Shown here: positions 1-8,517 of the stretch, piece after piece
How positions within the stretch are numbered: the first letter of the stretch is position 1
Layout of the letters: each line of letters begins with the position of its first letter
Translations under genes and position numbers: made by a program
Assembly: GCA_033856535.1 (NCBI GenBank)
Contig: JAWVEV010000096.1
Location: 1-29,316 of the forward strand
Length of the DNA: 29,316 nucleotides
From: JAWVEV01 sp033856535
Lineage (GTDB): Bacteria > Actinomycetota > Thermoleophilia > Miltoncostaeales > Miltoncostaeaceae
Direction of reading: 5' to 3'
Notes under the pieces: model-generated
Seen by the model: the letters and a program-made list of their open reading frames with translations, nothing else
Databases searched by the model: none
Told to the model about the DNA's origin: nothing

Positions 1-99
1 GTGACCACCGAGATCTACACCCACGTCACCGCGGCGCACCTTCGCGAGGACTTCGACCGGGCCCATCCGCGCGCGCGGTCCCGGACGCCGGCGGCCTAG
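1..99 (+). CDS. Tyrosine recombinase (Xer family), C-terminal end only
   Basis: The window opens inside this gene; 33 codons remain before a TAG stop. The residues T-E-I-Y-T-H-V (codons 3-9) are the hallmark around the catalytic tyrosine of XerC/XerD recombinases, and the Y at codon 6 would be the nucleophile that attacks DNA. The downstream A-A-H-L-R-E-D-F-D-R-A-H-P-R stretch also matches the usual Xer tail. In that family the enzyme resolves chromosome dimers at dif sites, but phage and integron integrases share this motif, and XerC versus XerD cannot be told apart from the tail. The GTG at base 1 is an internal valine codon, not a start. The gene converges on the minus-strand DUF4190 gene with a 7-nt gap. 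Confidence 0.85.
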   Translation: MTTEIYTHVTAAHLREDFDRAHPRARSRTPAA

Positions 100-106
100 G
101 GCCGGC

Positions 107-790
107 TCAGACGGGCGGGTGGGTGCCCAGCATCCCGTAGGCCGTCAGCGAGATGTAGAGCGAGAAGGCCACGATGCCGATCGCGACCGCGGCCATCGCG
201 ATGCCCTGGCCGCGCAGGCGGCCCTCGCTGTTGCGGATCTCGACCAGGGCGATCACGCCGAGCGTGATCGCGAGCGGCGGGAGGATGCCGAGCAGGATCC
301 CGGCGATGGCGACCACCAGCGCCACGACGGCCCGCGGGCCCACGCGGGCCGGGCCGTCGGACGGGGGCGCGGCCAGCGGGACCGGCGGCTCGCGGCGCAC
401 GCCGACCAAGGCGACGATGATGCCCGCCAGCGCGATCGTGACCGCGGCCACCACGGTCTTCCCGCCGCCGAGCAGCACCAGGTCGGCCTCGGCGGCGAAG
501 TCCTTCGAGACCCGCGGCGTGGCGATCTGGGCGCCGCCGGCGACCGCGATCAGGGTCGCGACCACCATGCCCGCGAACTGCGCCCACAGGCGCGGGATGA
601 GCGCCGCCGCGGCGAGCACGACCGCGCCCACCACCGCGAGCACGATCAGGGTGCCGTCGAACTGCGCGGTGCGCGTCGCGCCGCCGCTCCGGGCCGGGCC
701 CTCGATCACGTCGCCGACGAGCGGCGCGAGGGCGATCAGGACCGATGCGAGCGCCGCGATGGCGAAGCCGACGCGGCTCATGACGCCCAT
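107..790 (-). CDS. Multi-pass membrane protein with DUF4190-like C-terminus
   Basis: This 227-residue protein is very hydrophobic. Membrane segments can be seen at roughly 7-27, 47-67, 69-90, 111-131, 152-180 and 196-218. The last third, with its long hydrophobic hairpin, the E-I-R-N-S-E-G-R-L-R-G-Q-G-I-A-M-A-A motif and a closing membrane helix, resembles the DUF4190 family of small actinobacterial and firmicute membrane proteins of unknown function. It is the last gene of the minus-strand cell-wall run, 41 nt below the metallophosphoesterase, so it may be cotranscribed or have its own promoter. No good ribosome-binding site precedes either ATG (codon 1 or codon 4), so the start is uncertain by three residues. 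No enzymatic motif is visible and no function is proposed. Confidence 0.75.
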   Translation of the reverse strand: MGVMSRVGFAIAALASVLIALAPLVGDVIEGPARSGGATRTAQFDGTLIVLAVVGAVVLAAAALIPRLWAQFAGMVVATLIAVAGGAQIATPRVSKDFAAEADLVLLGGGKTVVAAVTIALAGIIVALVGVRREPPVPLAAPPSDGPARVGPRAVVALVVAIAGILLGILPPLAITLGVIALVEIRNSEGRLRGQGIAMAAVAIGIVAFSLYISLTAYGMLGTHPPV

Positions 791-831
791 CGAGGGCGAG
801 TCGGGGGACGGCCTCCAGATGGAGCTGGGGA

Positions 832-1482
832 TCAGTCCGCCCTCCCCGGCCGAACGGGGATGATCCGCGGCCGCACGCCGCCCGAGCCGACCTCGATGAT
901 GCCCACGCTCGGCACCCAGGCGGCCTCGCCGAGCTGGCGCCGGAAGCGGTACACGCTCCGGTCGCCGATCCCGACCAGGCCGGGGCGCGGCGGCATGCCG
1001 CCCTCCATGTTCCCGAAGGGGCAGAGCGCGCCGGGCGAGAAGCAGACCATGCTCCCGTGGCGGGCGATCGTCGGGTCGTGCCAGTGGCCGTAGACCGCGC
1101 AGTCGACGTCGCCGAGCTTGCGGGCCAGCCAGCGGTGGATGCCGGCGTAGTAGCGGATCCGCCGGCCGGCGGCGACGTGGGCCGCGACGATCGAGATGTC
1201 CACCGGGCGCGGCCGGCGCCCGTGCACCAGCCCGATCCGGTGGCCGGCGACGGTCATCACCAGCGTCTCGGGCAGGCCCAGGCCGTCCAGCCGGTCATGG
1301 TCGCCGCGCACGGCCGCCACCGGGGCGATCGTCGCGAGGTCGTCGAGCACGCCGGGCACGCTCAGGTCGCCGGCGTGGAGCACCAGGTCGCAGCCCTCCA
1401 GCGCCTCCAGGGCGCCGTCGGGGAGCTCGGGCAGGTACTCGCCCACGTGGGAGTCGGCCACCACGCCGATCCGCACCGTCAC
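832..1482 (-). CDS. Metallophosphoesterase, YfcE/MJ0936-like
   Basis: The 216-residue product carries the calcineurin-like phosphoesterase motifs in order: A-D-S-H near residue 10, H-A-G-D-L-S near 37, R-G-D-H-D (variant of GNHD) near 60, and G-H-W-H near 124. These residues bind the two metal ions. The size and motif spacing fit the YfcE/MJ0936 group of single-domain phosphodiesterases, whose natural substrates are mostly unknown. The GTG start at 1482 is chosen because it overlaps the ddl stop as GTGA, the coupling style seen throughout this operon, and because the family begins right before V-R-I-G-V-V-A-D-S-H. An alternative GTG lies two codons further in. Its place behind ddl hints at a cell-envelope or nucleotide-related role, but that is inference. 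Confidence 0.85.
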   Translation of the reverse strand: MTVRIGVVADSHVGEYLPELPDGALEALEGCDLVLHAGDLSVPGVLDDLATIAPVAAVRGDHDRLDGLGLPETLVMTVAGHRIGLVHGRRPRPVDISIVAAHVAAGRRIRYYAGIHRWLARKLGDVDCAVYGHWHDPTIARHGSMVCFSPGALCPFGNMEGGMPPRPGLVGIGDRSVYRFRRQLGEAAWVPSVGIIEVGSGGVRPRIIPVRPGRAD

Positions 1483-2507
1483 CCGCGGAAGCGCTCCGCC
1501 GCCGCCGCGCGCTCCAGCGCCAACGCGACCAGCCGGTCCACCAGCTCGCCGTAGGGCACGCCGCCGGCGGCCATCAGCGAGGTGTACGCGCTGGTCGGCG
1601 TGAAGCCGGGGATCGTGTTCAGCTCGCTCACGTAGACCGACTCGCCGTCGACGAAGAAGTCGACCCGGGCCATGCCCCAGCAGTCGACCGCCCGGAACGC
1701 GGCCGCGGCCAGCTCCCGGGCCCGCTCGGCGACCGCCGCCGGCAGCTCGGCGGGGATGATCAGGCTCGCCCGGCCCGGCTGGTACTTCGTCTCGTAGTCG
1801 TACCAGTCGGCGTCGTAGGCGATCTCGGCCGGCGGCGAGACGATGAGGTCGCTCCCGCCGAGGACCCCCACCTCCACCTCGCGCCCCGAGATGCCGCGCT
1901 CGACCAGCGCCTTGGGGTCGTGGGCGAAGGCCAGGTCCAGCGCGGCGTCGAGCTCCTCGGCGGCGGCGACCCGGCTGATGCCCACGCTCGAGCCGAGCCG
2001 GGCCGGCTTGGCGAAGGCCGGGTAGCCCACCTCGGCGGCCACCCGCGCCCGGACCGCGGCGGGGTCGGCGGCCCACTCCTCGACGCGGACGCCGACCCAC
2101 TCCGGCGACGGGATGCCGGCCTCGGCGCAATGAACCTTGAAGAGGGCCTTGTCCATGCCGAGCGCCGAGGCCGCGACGCCGGCGCCGACGTACGGCACCC
2201 GGGCCATCTCGCAGAGGCCCTGCACGGTCCCGTCCTCGCCGAAGGGCCCGTGGAGGACCGGGAAGACCACGTCCACCGCGCGCTCCGGGCCGCCGTCGAG
2301 CGATGCGAGCACGGCACGGCCGTCGGTCCCCGGCACCAGGGCCACCGGCGCGCCGTCGACGCTCCAGGCGCCCTCGCGGTCGATCAGGATCGCGGTCACG
2401 TCGTGGCCGCGCTCGCGAAGGGCGCCGGCGACGCCGGCCGCCGAGACCAGGGAGACCTCGTGCTCGCTGCTGCGCCCGCCGGCCAACACGGCGACGCGAG
2501 GGCTCAT
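1479..2507 (-). CDS. ddl: D-alanine--D-alanine ligase
   Basis: The product (342 residues, normal length) joins two D-alanines with ATP in the cytoplasm to make the dipeptide end of the peptidoglycan stem peptide. Diagnostic segments are E-H-E-V-S-L-V-S-A near residue 15, H-G-P-F-G-E-D-G-T near 86, the ATP-grasp loop K-P-A-R-L-G-S-S-V-G-I-S near 166, Y-D-Y-E-T-K-Y near 231, and the metal-binding end R-V-D-F-F-V through S-E-L-N-T-I-P-G-F near 285-300. The tyrosine of the Y-D-Y-E-T-K-Y segment is typical of D-Ala-D-Ala ligases rather than the vancomycin-type D-lactate ligases. It overlaps the upstream pknB stop by ATGA and the downstream phosphoesterase start by GTGA, so translation is probably coupled to both. 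Confidence 0.96.
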   Translation of the reverse strand: MSPRVAVLAGGRSSEHEVSLVSAAGVAGALRERGHDVTAILIDREGAWSVDGAPVALVPGTDGRAVLASLDGGPERAVDVVFPVLHGPFGEDGTVQGLCEMARVPYVGAGVAASALGMDKALFKVHCAEAGIPSPEWVGVRVEEWAADPAAVRARVAAEVGYPAFAKPARLGSSVGISRVAAAEELDAALDLAFAHDPKALVERGISGREVEVGVLGGSDLIVSPPAEIAYDADWYDYETKYQPGRASLIIPAELPAAVAERARELAAAAFRAVDCWGMARVDFFVDGESVYVSELNTIPGFTPTSAYTSLMAAGGVPYGELVDRLVALALERAAAAERFRG

Positions 2508-4420
2508 TGACCCCCGCCGCCGGTGGTGTCGGTCCCCTCGCCGGGCGGCGCCGGGCCGAGGCTGAAGGTGAAGCGGACCTGGGAGTTCGGCGCGGCCGGG
2601 GTGCCGGCGGCGGGGACCTGCTCGATCACGGTGTCCTCGGGCTGGTCGCTGTAGGCGCCCTGGCTGATCACCACGAACCCGGCCTGCTCCAGGGTCGCCT
2701 GGGCGTCGCCGCCCGAGAGCCCGATCACCGACGGCACGGTGGACTGCTCGGGCGCCGCGGCCGCGACGGTCAGGGTCACCGCGGTGCCGGTGTCGACCTT
2801 CTCGCCGGGGGACGGGCTCTGGTTGATGACCTGGCCCTCGGGCGAGCTGGGGTCCTCCTGGTCCACCACGTCGCCCACGGTCAGGTCGGCGTCCGCGAGC
2901 TCGGCGCGGGCGTCGTCCACCGAGCCGCCGGTCACGTCGGGGACGGTGGCCTGCTCGGGGCCGGTCGAGACGGTCAGGGTCACGGTGGCGTCGGCCTCGG
3001 CCTGGGTGTTCGGCCCCGGGTCCTGGCGGATGACGGTGCCCTTCTCCTGCTCGGCGGCCTCCTCGTTGACGTCGCCCACGGTGAAGCCGGCGTCCCGGAG
3101 CCGCTCCCGGGCGCGCGCCAGCTTGTCCCCGGTCACGTCGGGCACGGGCACGGTCCCCGGCCCGCTGCTCACGCGCAGCGTCACGGTCGACCCCTCGTCG
3201 ACCTTCGTCCCGGCGGGCGGGTCCGTGGACACCACCGTGCCGTCGTCGGCCTCCGCCTCGACGGGCACCGAGTCGCCCACCAGCCCCGCCTGGTCGAGCT
3301 GGGCCTGGGCCTGGGCCAAGTTGAGGCCCTGCAGCGAGGGCACCGTCACCTGGTCGCCCCCCCGGAGCAGGTAGACGGCGGCCAGGCCGCCGATCACCAG
3401 CAGCGCGATCAGCCAGAGGATCACCGGCAGCATCCGCCGCCGCCGGGGCGGCTCCTCGGGCGGGATCGGGGCGACCCGGGTCCGCGCCGTCCGCGGCGGC
3501 GGGGGAGGCGGCGGCGGGGCCTGCGGCATCACCCGGGTGGCGGCCGTGGCCGGCGCGGCGGCGAAGGCGCGCGTCATCGCGGTGCCGCCCTCCAGGCTCC
3601 CGCGGATGTCGAGCAGGGCGCCGCGGAACTCCTCCGCGGTGCGGTACCGGTCGCCGGGGCGCTTGGCGAGCGCCTTCAGCACGACCGCGTCGAGCTCGAT
3701 CGGGACACCCGGCTCGTAGATCCGCGGCGGCACCGGCGGCTCGTTCACCTGCTTCATGGCGACGGTCATCGGCCGCTCGCCGTCGAAGGGCACCCGGCCG
3801 GTGAGCATCTCGTAGAGCACGATCCCGACCGCGTAGCAGTCGCTCGCGGCGGTCACGTCGTCCCCGCGGGCCTGCTCGGGCGAGAGGTACTGGGCCGTGC
3901 CGATCACCGAGCCGACCTCGGTCATCTCGGTCTGGGCGCCGGCGCGGGCGATGCCGAAGTCCGTCACCTTCAGGTGGCCGTCCTCGGCCACCATCACGTT
4001 CTGCGGCTTGACGTCGCGGTGGATCACGTCGCGCCGGTGGGCCGCGCCGAGCGCGGCCAGGATCTGGAGCGCGTAGTCGACCGCCTCGCCCGGCGGCAGC
4101 GGCGCGCGCCGGCGGATGACCTCCTTCAGGTCCGGGCCGGCCAGGTACTCCATGACGATGTAGTAGGTGTCGTCGGCCTCGCCGCGGTCGTACACCGCGA
4201 CGATGTTCGGGTGGTTCAGGCCGGCGGCGGCCGAGGCCTCGCGCCGGAACCGCTCCACGAACGACGGGTCGGCCGCGTAGCGGTCGAACAGCACCTTCAC
4301 CGCGACCTCGCGGTCCAGCAGCCGGTCGTGCGCCAGGAACACGCGCGCCATGCCGCCGGCGCCGAGCTGGCGCCCCAGCTCGTACCGCTCGTTGATCGTC
4401 ATGCCGGGCTCGAAGCCCAT
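2504..4420 (-). CDS. pknB: PASTA-domain Ser/Thr protein kinase, PknB-type
   Basis: This 638-residue receptor-like kinase has a cytoplasmic catalytic domain at about 13-275, with a glycine-rich loop L-G-A-G-G-M at 19-24, Lys42, H-R-D-V-K-P-Q-N at 134-141, D-F-G at 154-156 and the activation segment ending S-P-E-Q-A-R-G. A Pro/Arg-rich juxtamembrane linker with an eight-proline run leads to one membrane helix at about 331-352. Four PASTA repeats (about 355-420, 421-490, 491-560 and 561-627) follow outside the cell. In the family these repeats sense muropeptides or lipid II, and the kinase phosphorylates cell-division and wall enzymes. It sits between pbpA (16-nt gap) and ddl (4-nt overlap). In mycobacteria pknB is at the end of the cluster, whereas here ddl and two more genes follow. 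The ATG at 4420 is used; Met7 is an alternative. Confidence 0.96.
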   Translation of the reverse strand: MGFEPGMTINERYELGRQLGAGGMARVFLAHDRLLDREVAVKVLFDRYAADPSFVERFRREASAAAGLNHPNIVAVYDRGEADDTYYIVMEYLAGPDLKEVIRRRAPLPPGEAVDYALQILAALGAAHRRDVIHRDVKPQNVMVAEDGHLKVTDFGIARAGAQTEMTEVGSVIGTAQYLSPEQARGDDVTAASDCYAVGIVLYEMLTGRVPFDGERPMTVAMKQVNEPPVPPRIYEPGVPIELDAVVLKALAKRPGDRYRTAEEFRGALLDIRGSLEGGTAMTRAFAAAPATAATRVMPQAPPPPPPPPRTARTRVAPIPPEEPPRRRRMLPVILWLIALLVIGGLAAVYLLRGGDQVTVPSLQGLNLAQAQAQLDQAGLVGDSVPVEAEADDGTVVSTDPPAGTKVDEGSTVTLRVSSGPGTVPVPDVTGDKLARARERLRDAGFTVGDVNEEAAEQEKGTVIRQDPGPNTQAEADATVTLTVSTGPEQATVPDVTGGSVDDARAELADADLTVGDVVDQEDPSSPEGQVINQSPSPGEKVDTGTAVTLTVAAAAPEQSTVPSVIGLSGGDAQATLEQAGFVVISQGAYSDQPEDTVIEQVPAAGTPAAPNSQVRFTFSLGPAPPGEGTDTTGGGGQ

Positions 4421-4436
4421 CAGGCGGACGCTCCGC

Positions 4437-5897
4437 TCAGCGCGTGCCCTCCTCGTCGGTCGGCGGCCGGAGGACCGCCGACATCACGTCGGCCGCGATC
4501 GGCGCGGCGACGGTCCCGCCGGTGCTCGGGGTCCCCTCGATCACCACCGCCACGGCAACCTCCGGGTCCTCGGCCGGCGCGAACCCGATGAACCATGCCT
4601 GGTTGAGACCGGCATTTCCGGTCTCGGCGGTGCCGGTCTTGCCCGCGGCCTGCACGTTCAGGTCCGACAGGGCCGCGGCGGTGCCGGTGCCGTCGTTGAC
4701 CACGTTCTTCATCATGTCGGTCATCTGGGCGGCGGTCTCGGCGCTCGCCACCTCGCCCAGCTCGACCAGGTCCTCGCGCCTCACCACCGACCCGCGCCGG
4801 TCGACGATCCGGCTCATCAGATGCGGCTGCATGAGGGTGCCGCCGTTGGCGATCCCGGCCGCGACCATCACCATCTGCAGCGGCGTCATCAGGAGCTGCT
4901 CCTGGCCGATCGCGATGCGCGCCACGTCGATGTTCTGCTCGCCGTTCGGCAGCAGCTTCCCGTCGCGGTACCGGCCGGCCACCGCGACCTCGTCCTCGGG
5001 CAGGTCGATCGGGATGCGCTTGCCGATGTCGAAGAGCGTCATCTCCTCGCCGAGCCGGTCGGCCCCCAGCTCGTCGCCGAGGCGCGCGAACGTCGTGTTG
5101 ATGGAGTTCGTGAGCGCGGTCTTCAGATCGTGCTCCCCGAACTTCTCGCCGCCGAAGTTGCGGATCTGCCCACCGGGGGTCTTGTAGGAGCCGGTGTCGT
5201 CGAAGCGGGTGTCCGGGGTGATCCCGAGGTCGCTCTGGAGCGCCGCCGTCGCGGTGATCACCTTGAAGGTCGACCCCGGCGGGTAGCGGCCGTCGGTCGC
5301 GCGGTCGACGAGTGGCGCGTCCTCGTCGGCCAGGATGGCGGTCGGGTCGCTCAGGAACTCGGTCGGGTCGTAGGTGGGCGAGGAGGCCAGCGCCAGGATC
5401 GCGCCGGTGCGCGGGTCCATCGCCACCACCGCGCCCTTCTGGCCGGCGAGCCCGTCGATCGCGGCCTGCTGCACGCGCGTGTCGAGGGTGACGAAGAGGT
5501 TCGCGCCCTCCTTCTCGTGCAGGTTCAGGCGCTGCAGGATCGGCTCGGCGCCGAACGAGCCCGAGAGGTAGCGGTCGTAGCTGTCCTCGAGGCCGGTCTT
5601 CTCGCCGCCGATCGTGGCGTAGCCCACCGCGTGGGCCGCCAGCGAGCCCTGCGGGTAGATGCGCTGGTAGAGGCGCTGCCCCTGGACCCGGCGCGCCCGG
5701 CTGGCGGCCAGGATGCGCCCGTCCGCCGAGATGATCCGCCCGCGATCGATCAGCCGCTCGCGCTGGGCGGTCTGGAGGTTGTCCTCGCGGTCGTTGAGGC
5801 TGCCGGCGGCGATCATCTGCCAGTAGCCGAGCAGCAGGACGAGCACCAGGAACCCTCCCGAGAGGGTCATGTAGAGGCGCCGGATGGACCTATTCAC
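4437..5897 (-). CDS. pbpA: Class B penicillin-binding protein, PbpA-type transpeptidase
   Basis: This 486-residue transpeptidase cross-links peptidoglycan stem peptides on the outer face of the membrane. There is a membrane anchor at about 10-30 and then a penicillin-binding dimerisation region containing the R-G-R-I-I-S-A-D-G-R-I-L-A motif near 52-64. The transpeptidase domain shows the three active-site motifs: S-T-F-K at 209-212 (acylated Ser209), S-I-N at 265-267 and K-T-G at 420-422. The length and the compact N-terminus match PbpA of the actinobacterial PknB cluster rather than the longer FtsI. Its start overlaps the end of the SEDS gene by 8 nt, consistent with the two acting as a glycosyltransferase-transpeptidase pair. 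Confidence 0.95.
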   Translation of the reverse strand: MNRSIRRLYMTLSGGFLVLVLLLGYWQMIAAGSLNDREDNLQTAQRERLIDRGRIISADGRILAASRARRVQGQRLYQRIYPQGSLAAHAVGYATIGGEKTGLEDSYDRYLSGSFGAEPILQRLNLHEKEGANLFVTLDTRVQQAAIDGLAGQKGAVVAMDPRTGAILALASSPTYDPTEFLSDPTAILADEDAPLVDRATDGRYPPGSTFKVITATAALQSDLGITPDTRFDDTGSYKTPGGQIRNFGGEKFGEHDLKTALTNSINTTFARLGDELGADRLGEEMTLFDIGKRIPIDLPEDEVAVAGRYRDGKLLPNGEQNIDVARIAIGQEQLLMTPLQMVMVAAGIANGGTLMQPHLMSRIVDRRGSVVRREDLVELGEVASAETAAQMTDMMKNVVNDGTGTAAALSDLNVQAAGKTGTAETGNAGLNQAWFIGFAPAEDPEVAVAVVIEGTPSTGGTVAAPIAADVMSAVLRPPTDEEGTR

Positions 5898-7236
5898 CGG
5901 CCGCCGCCAGGTCGCCCTCGTCCATCGGCCCGCCCCGCCGGCCGCGCGGCTCGTAGCCCGCCCGCGAGCGGTGGCTGACGATCGACAGCAGCGCGACGAT
6001 GCCGAAGTTGGTCACCACGCTGGACCCGCCGTAGCTCATGAACGGCAGCGTCACGCCGGTCAGCGGCACCAGCCGCACCACGCCGCCGATGATCAGGAAG
6101 GCCTGCAGCCCGACCACGGCCGTCAGCCCGCCGGCGAGCAGCTTCGAGAAGCCGTCGGTGGCCGCGCCGGCGATCGCGAAGCCGCGCCCCATCAGCAGCA
6201 CGAACCCGAGCAGCACGCCCACCGCGCCCACGTAGCCGAGCTCGGTGGCCACGGCCGAGAAGATGAAGTCGGTCTTGAGCGCCGGGATCACGGTGTCGCC
6301 GTTCTCGAACACCAGGAAGGCCTGGCCGAGGCCGCGCCCGATCACGCCGCCGTCGGCGATCGCGTAAAGCGACTGCACCAGCTGATACCCGCGGTCACCC
6401 GGGTCGTCGAAGGGCTGCAGCCAGGCGCTGACGCGGTCCTGGATGCGCCCCACCGCCAGGTACACCGCCAGCGACCCGACCGCGAAGAGCGCCAGCCCGA
6501 TCACCGTGTAGGCCACCCGCCCGGTGGCCATGTAGATCATGGCCAGGAACGCGCCGAAGAAGAGGAGCGCGGTGCCGAAGTCGTTCAGCACCACCACCAG
6601 CGCCAGGGCGGCCAGCAGGAAGACCAGCACCGGGCCGAGCGCGCTGAAGGGCGGCACCGGCATGCCGAACAGGCGCTTGGTGGGGATCGCCAGGAGCTCG
6701 CGCTTGTCGCGCAGGTAGGCCGCCAGGAAGATCACGATCAGGACCTTCGAGAGCTCGCCGAGCTGCACCGTCTGGCCGCCGCCGACGTCGATCCAGAGCT
6801 TGGATCCGTTGATCGAGGTCCCGATGGCCATGGTCACGACCAGCAGGCCCACGCCGGCGAGGCCGATCAGGTAGCGGTAGCGCTCCAGCACCCGGTGGTC
6901 CGGCACCAGCAGCATGGTCGCCACGAAGACCGCGCCGCCGGCGGCCACCCAGATCGCCTGGTCGGCCGCGAGCGCGGGGTCGATCCGGTTCAGCTCGACC
7001 AGCCCCACCGCGGTCAGCACGCCGACGATCGGCAGCAGGTAGGGGTCGGCCAGCGGCGCGCGCCAGCGCAGCGCGAGGTGCATGGCGAGGAACACCGCCA
7101 CCACCGCGAGGGCCCCGGGCACGGGGCCGTAGCTCAGCTCCTCCGCCTTCGCGGACGCGACCGAGGCGGCCCCGAGCACGCCGAGGATCGCGGCGGGGAC
7201 CAGGAATCCGAGCTCGCGCCCGCGGGGGCCGATCAT
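5890..7236 (-). CDS. rodA: SEDS-family peptidoglycan polymerase, RodA/FtsW
   Basis: This 448-residue polytopic protein has about ten membrane helices. SEDS proteins polymerise lipid II into glycan strands. Recognisable landmarks are S-K-L-W-I-D-V-G near residue 138-145, the conserved N-D-F-G-T-A-L-L-F-F segment near 207 with its key aspartate, the long extracytoplasmic loop around 255-290 ending with G-L-G-Q-A, and the C-terminal L-P-F-M-S-Y-G-G-S-S signature near 401-410. RodA and FtsW cannot be separated with certainty by motif alone; RodA is preferred because the partner gene is PbpA-like and the cluster order matches rodA-pbpA of mycobacteria. The ATG at 7236 overlaps the pstP stop as ATGA. 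Confidence 0.94.
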   Translation of the reverse strand: MIGPRGRELGFLVPAAILGVLGAASVASAKAEELSYGPVPGALAVVAVFLAMHLALRWRAPLADPYLLPIVGVLTAVGLVELNRIDPALAADQAIWVAAGGAVFVATMLLVPDHRVLERYRYLIGLAGVGLLVVTMAIGTSINGSKLWIDVGGGQTVQLGELSKVLIVIFLAAYLRDKRELLAIPTKRLFGMPVPPFSALGPVLVFLLAALALVVVLNDFGTALLFFGAFLAMIYMATGRVAYTVIGLALFAVGSLAVYLAVGRIQDRVSAWLQPFDDPGDRGYQLVQSLYAIADGGVIGRGLGQAFLVFENGDTVIPALKTDFIFSAVATELGYVGAVGVLLGFVLLMGRGFAIAGAATDGFSKLLAGGLTAVVGLQAFLIIGGVVRLVPLTGVTLPFMSYGGSSVVTNFGIVALLSIVSHRSRAGYEPRGRRGGPMDEGDLAAAGE

Positions 7237-8516
7237 CCGGTGGCGCTGCCCCCGGTGTCCGCCGGCCCGGTGGGGCCCTCGGTCTCGAGCTCGGTGCCGG
7301 GCGGGGCCAGCGGGCGCAGCTCGGGCACGCCGAGCCGCCAGACCAGGCCGGCGGCGATCTGCACGGCCTCCCCCTGCCCGTGCCAGCCGCCCTCGAGCGC
7401 GCCGGGGCTGCCCTCGCGCGCCACGTCGGCGGGGACGCCGGTGCCCTGCCAGGGCTGGGCCAGGTCCAGGCCGAGCGCCGACCAGGGCAGCCCGTGCTCG
7501 ACCGCGACGGTGCCGTCGTCGGTCTCGGCGAGCGAGTAGGTGCGGCTGCCCACCCAGGTCAGCGCGGCGGCGGTGGCCGCGAGGACGACCACGATCCCGA
7601 TGACGATCGGGCGCTTGCGCCGGGCGCGCCGGCGGTCGACCGGCTCCAGCACCCGGGCCGGACGCGCCGCCGGCCCGTCGGCCGCGGCCTGGGCCGCCCG
7701 GCCGCGCATGCCGCCGAGCACCGGGATCTCGGCCGTGTCGGCGCCCTCCTCGCCCGGCTCGCCGGCCGCGCCGGCGGCCTCGGCGGAGGGGGCCTCGTCG
7801 GCCGGGCCGACCCGGGCGAGCACCACGGTGACGTTGTCGGCGCCGCCGGCGGCGTTGGCGGCGTTCACCAGCCGGCGGGCGGCCTCCTCCAGGCTCTTCG
7901 CCTCGACCAGCTCGCCCGCGATGCGCCCGTCGGGCACGTACGAGGAGAGGCCGTCGCTGCAGACCAGCACGATGTCGCCCTCGCGGAGCTCCTCGCTGAC
8001 CTCGTCCACCCTCACGCTGGCCTCGGCGCCGAGCGCGCGCGTGATCACGTTGCGGTGCGGGTGGGCCTCGGCCTCCTCGGGCGCGAGGCTGCCGCGGCGC
8101 ACCATCTCCGCGACCACCGAGTGGTCGTCGGTGAGCTGGCGCAGCTGGCGGCCGCGCCAGAGGTAGGCCCGGGAGTCGCCCACGTGCACCACGCCCAGCT
8201 TGCCGTCGTCGAGGACGGCGGCGGTCATCGTGGTGCCCATCCCGGACTTCTCGGGGTCCCGCTCGGCCATGCGGCGGATCTCGGCGTTCGCGCGCACGAT
8301 GGCGTCGCGCACCTGGGCCGCGCTGGGCGGTCGGCGCAGCTCGGCGATGGCCTTCACGGCCACCTCCGCGGCCACCTCTCCGGCCTTGGCGCCGCCCATG
8401 CCGTCGGCGACCGCGATCAGGGAGGGCTCGGCGAGGGACCGGTCCTCGTTGTGGGACCGCACGCGACCGGTGTCCGTCAGGCCGGTCACCTCCACCAGGG
8501 CGAGGGGGCGGCTCAC
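7233..8516 (-). CDS. pstP: PP2C-type Ser/Thr protein phosphatase, PstP-like
   Basis: The 427-residue product removes phosphates placed by the cluster's Ser/Thr kinases. The PP2C domain (about 7-236) shows N-E-D near 23-25, A-D-G-M-G-G at 37-42, H-V-G-D-S-R-A-Y at 111-118, C-S-D-G-L-S at 186-191 and G-A-D-N-V-T at 225-230. These aspartates hold the metal ions. A long Ala/Glu/Arg-rich linker leads to a membrane helix at about 303-322 and an outer tail of about 100 residues, the same layout as mycobacterial PstP, although the outer tail is not recognised. The GTG start at 8516 lies one base beyond the fhaB stop and its end overlaps rodA by 4 nt. Confidence 0.95.
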   Translation of the reverse strand: MSRPLALVEVTGLTDTGRVRSHNEDRSLAEPSLIAVADGMGGAKAGEVAAEVAVKAIAELRRPPSAAQVRDAIVRANAEIRRMAERDPEKSGMGTTMTAAVLDDGKLGVVHVGDSRAYLWRGRQLRQLTDDHSVVAEMVRRGSLAPEEAEAHPHRNVITRALGAEASVRVDEVSEELREGDIVLVCSDGLSSYVPDGRIAGELVEAKSLEEAARRLVNAANAAGGADNVTVVLARVGPADEAPSAEAAGAAGEPGEEGADTAEIPVLGGMRGRAAQAAADGPAARPARVLEPVDRRRARRKRPIVIGIVVVLAATAAALTWVGSRTYSLAETDDGTVAVEHGLPWSALGLDLAQPWQGTGVPADVAREGSPGALEGGWHGQGEAVQIAAGLVWRLGVPELRPLAPPGTELETEGPTGPADTGGSATG

Positions 8517-8517
8517 G

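Noticed and set aside
119..1093. Long plus-strand open frames opposite the DUF4190 and phosphoesterase genes
   Set aside because: The translation is a low-complexity Arg/Asp/His/Gly mix with no domain; it is the antisense shadow of the minus-strand genes in GC-rich DNA.
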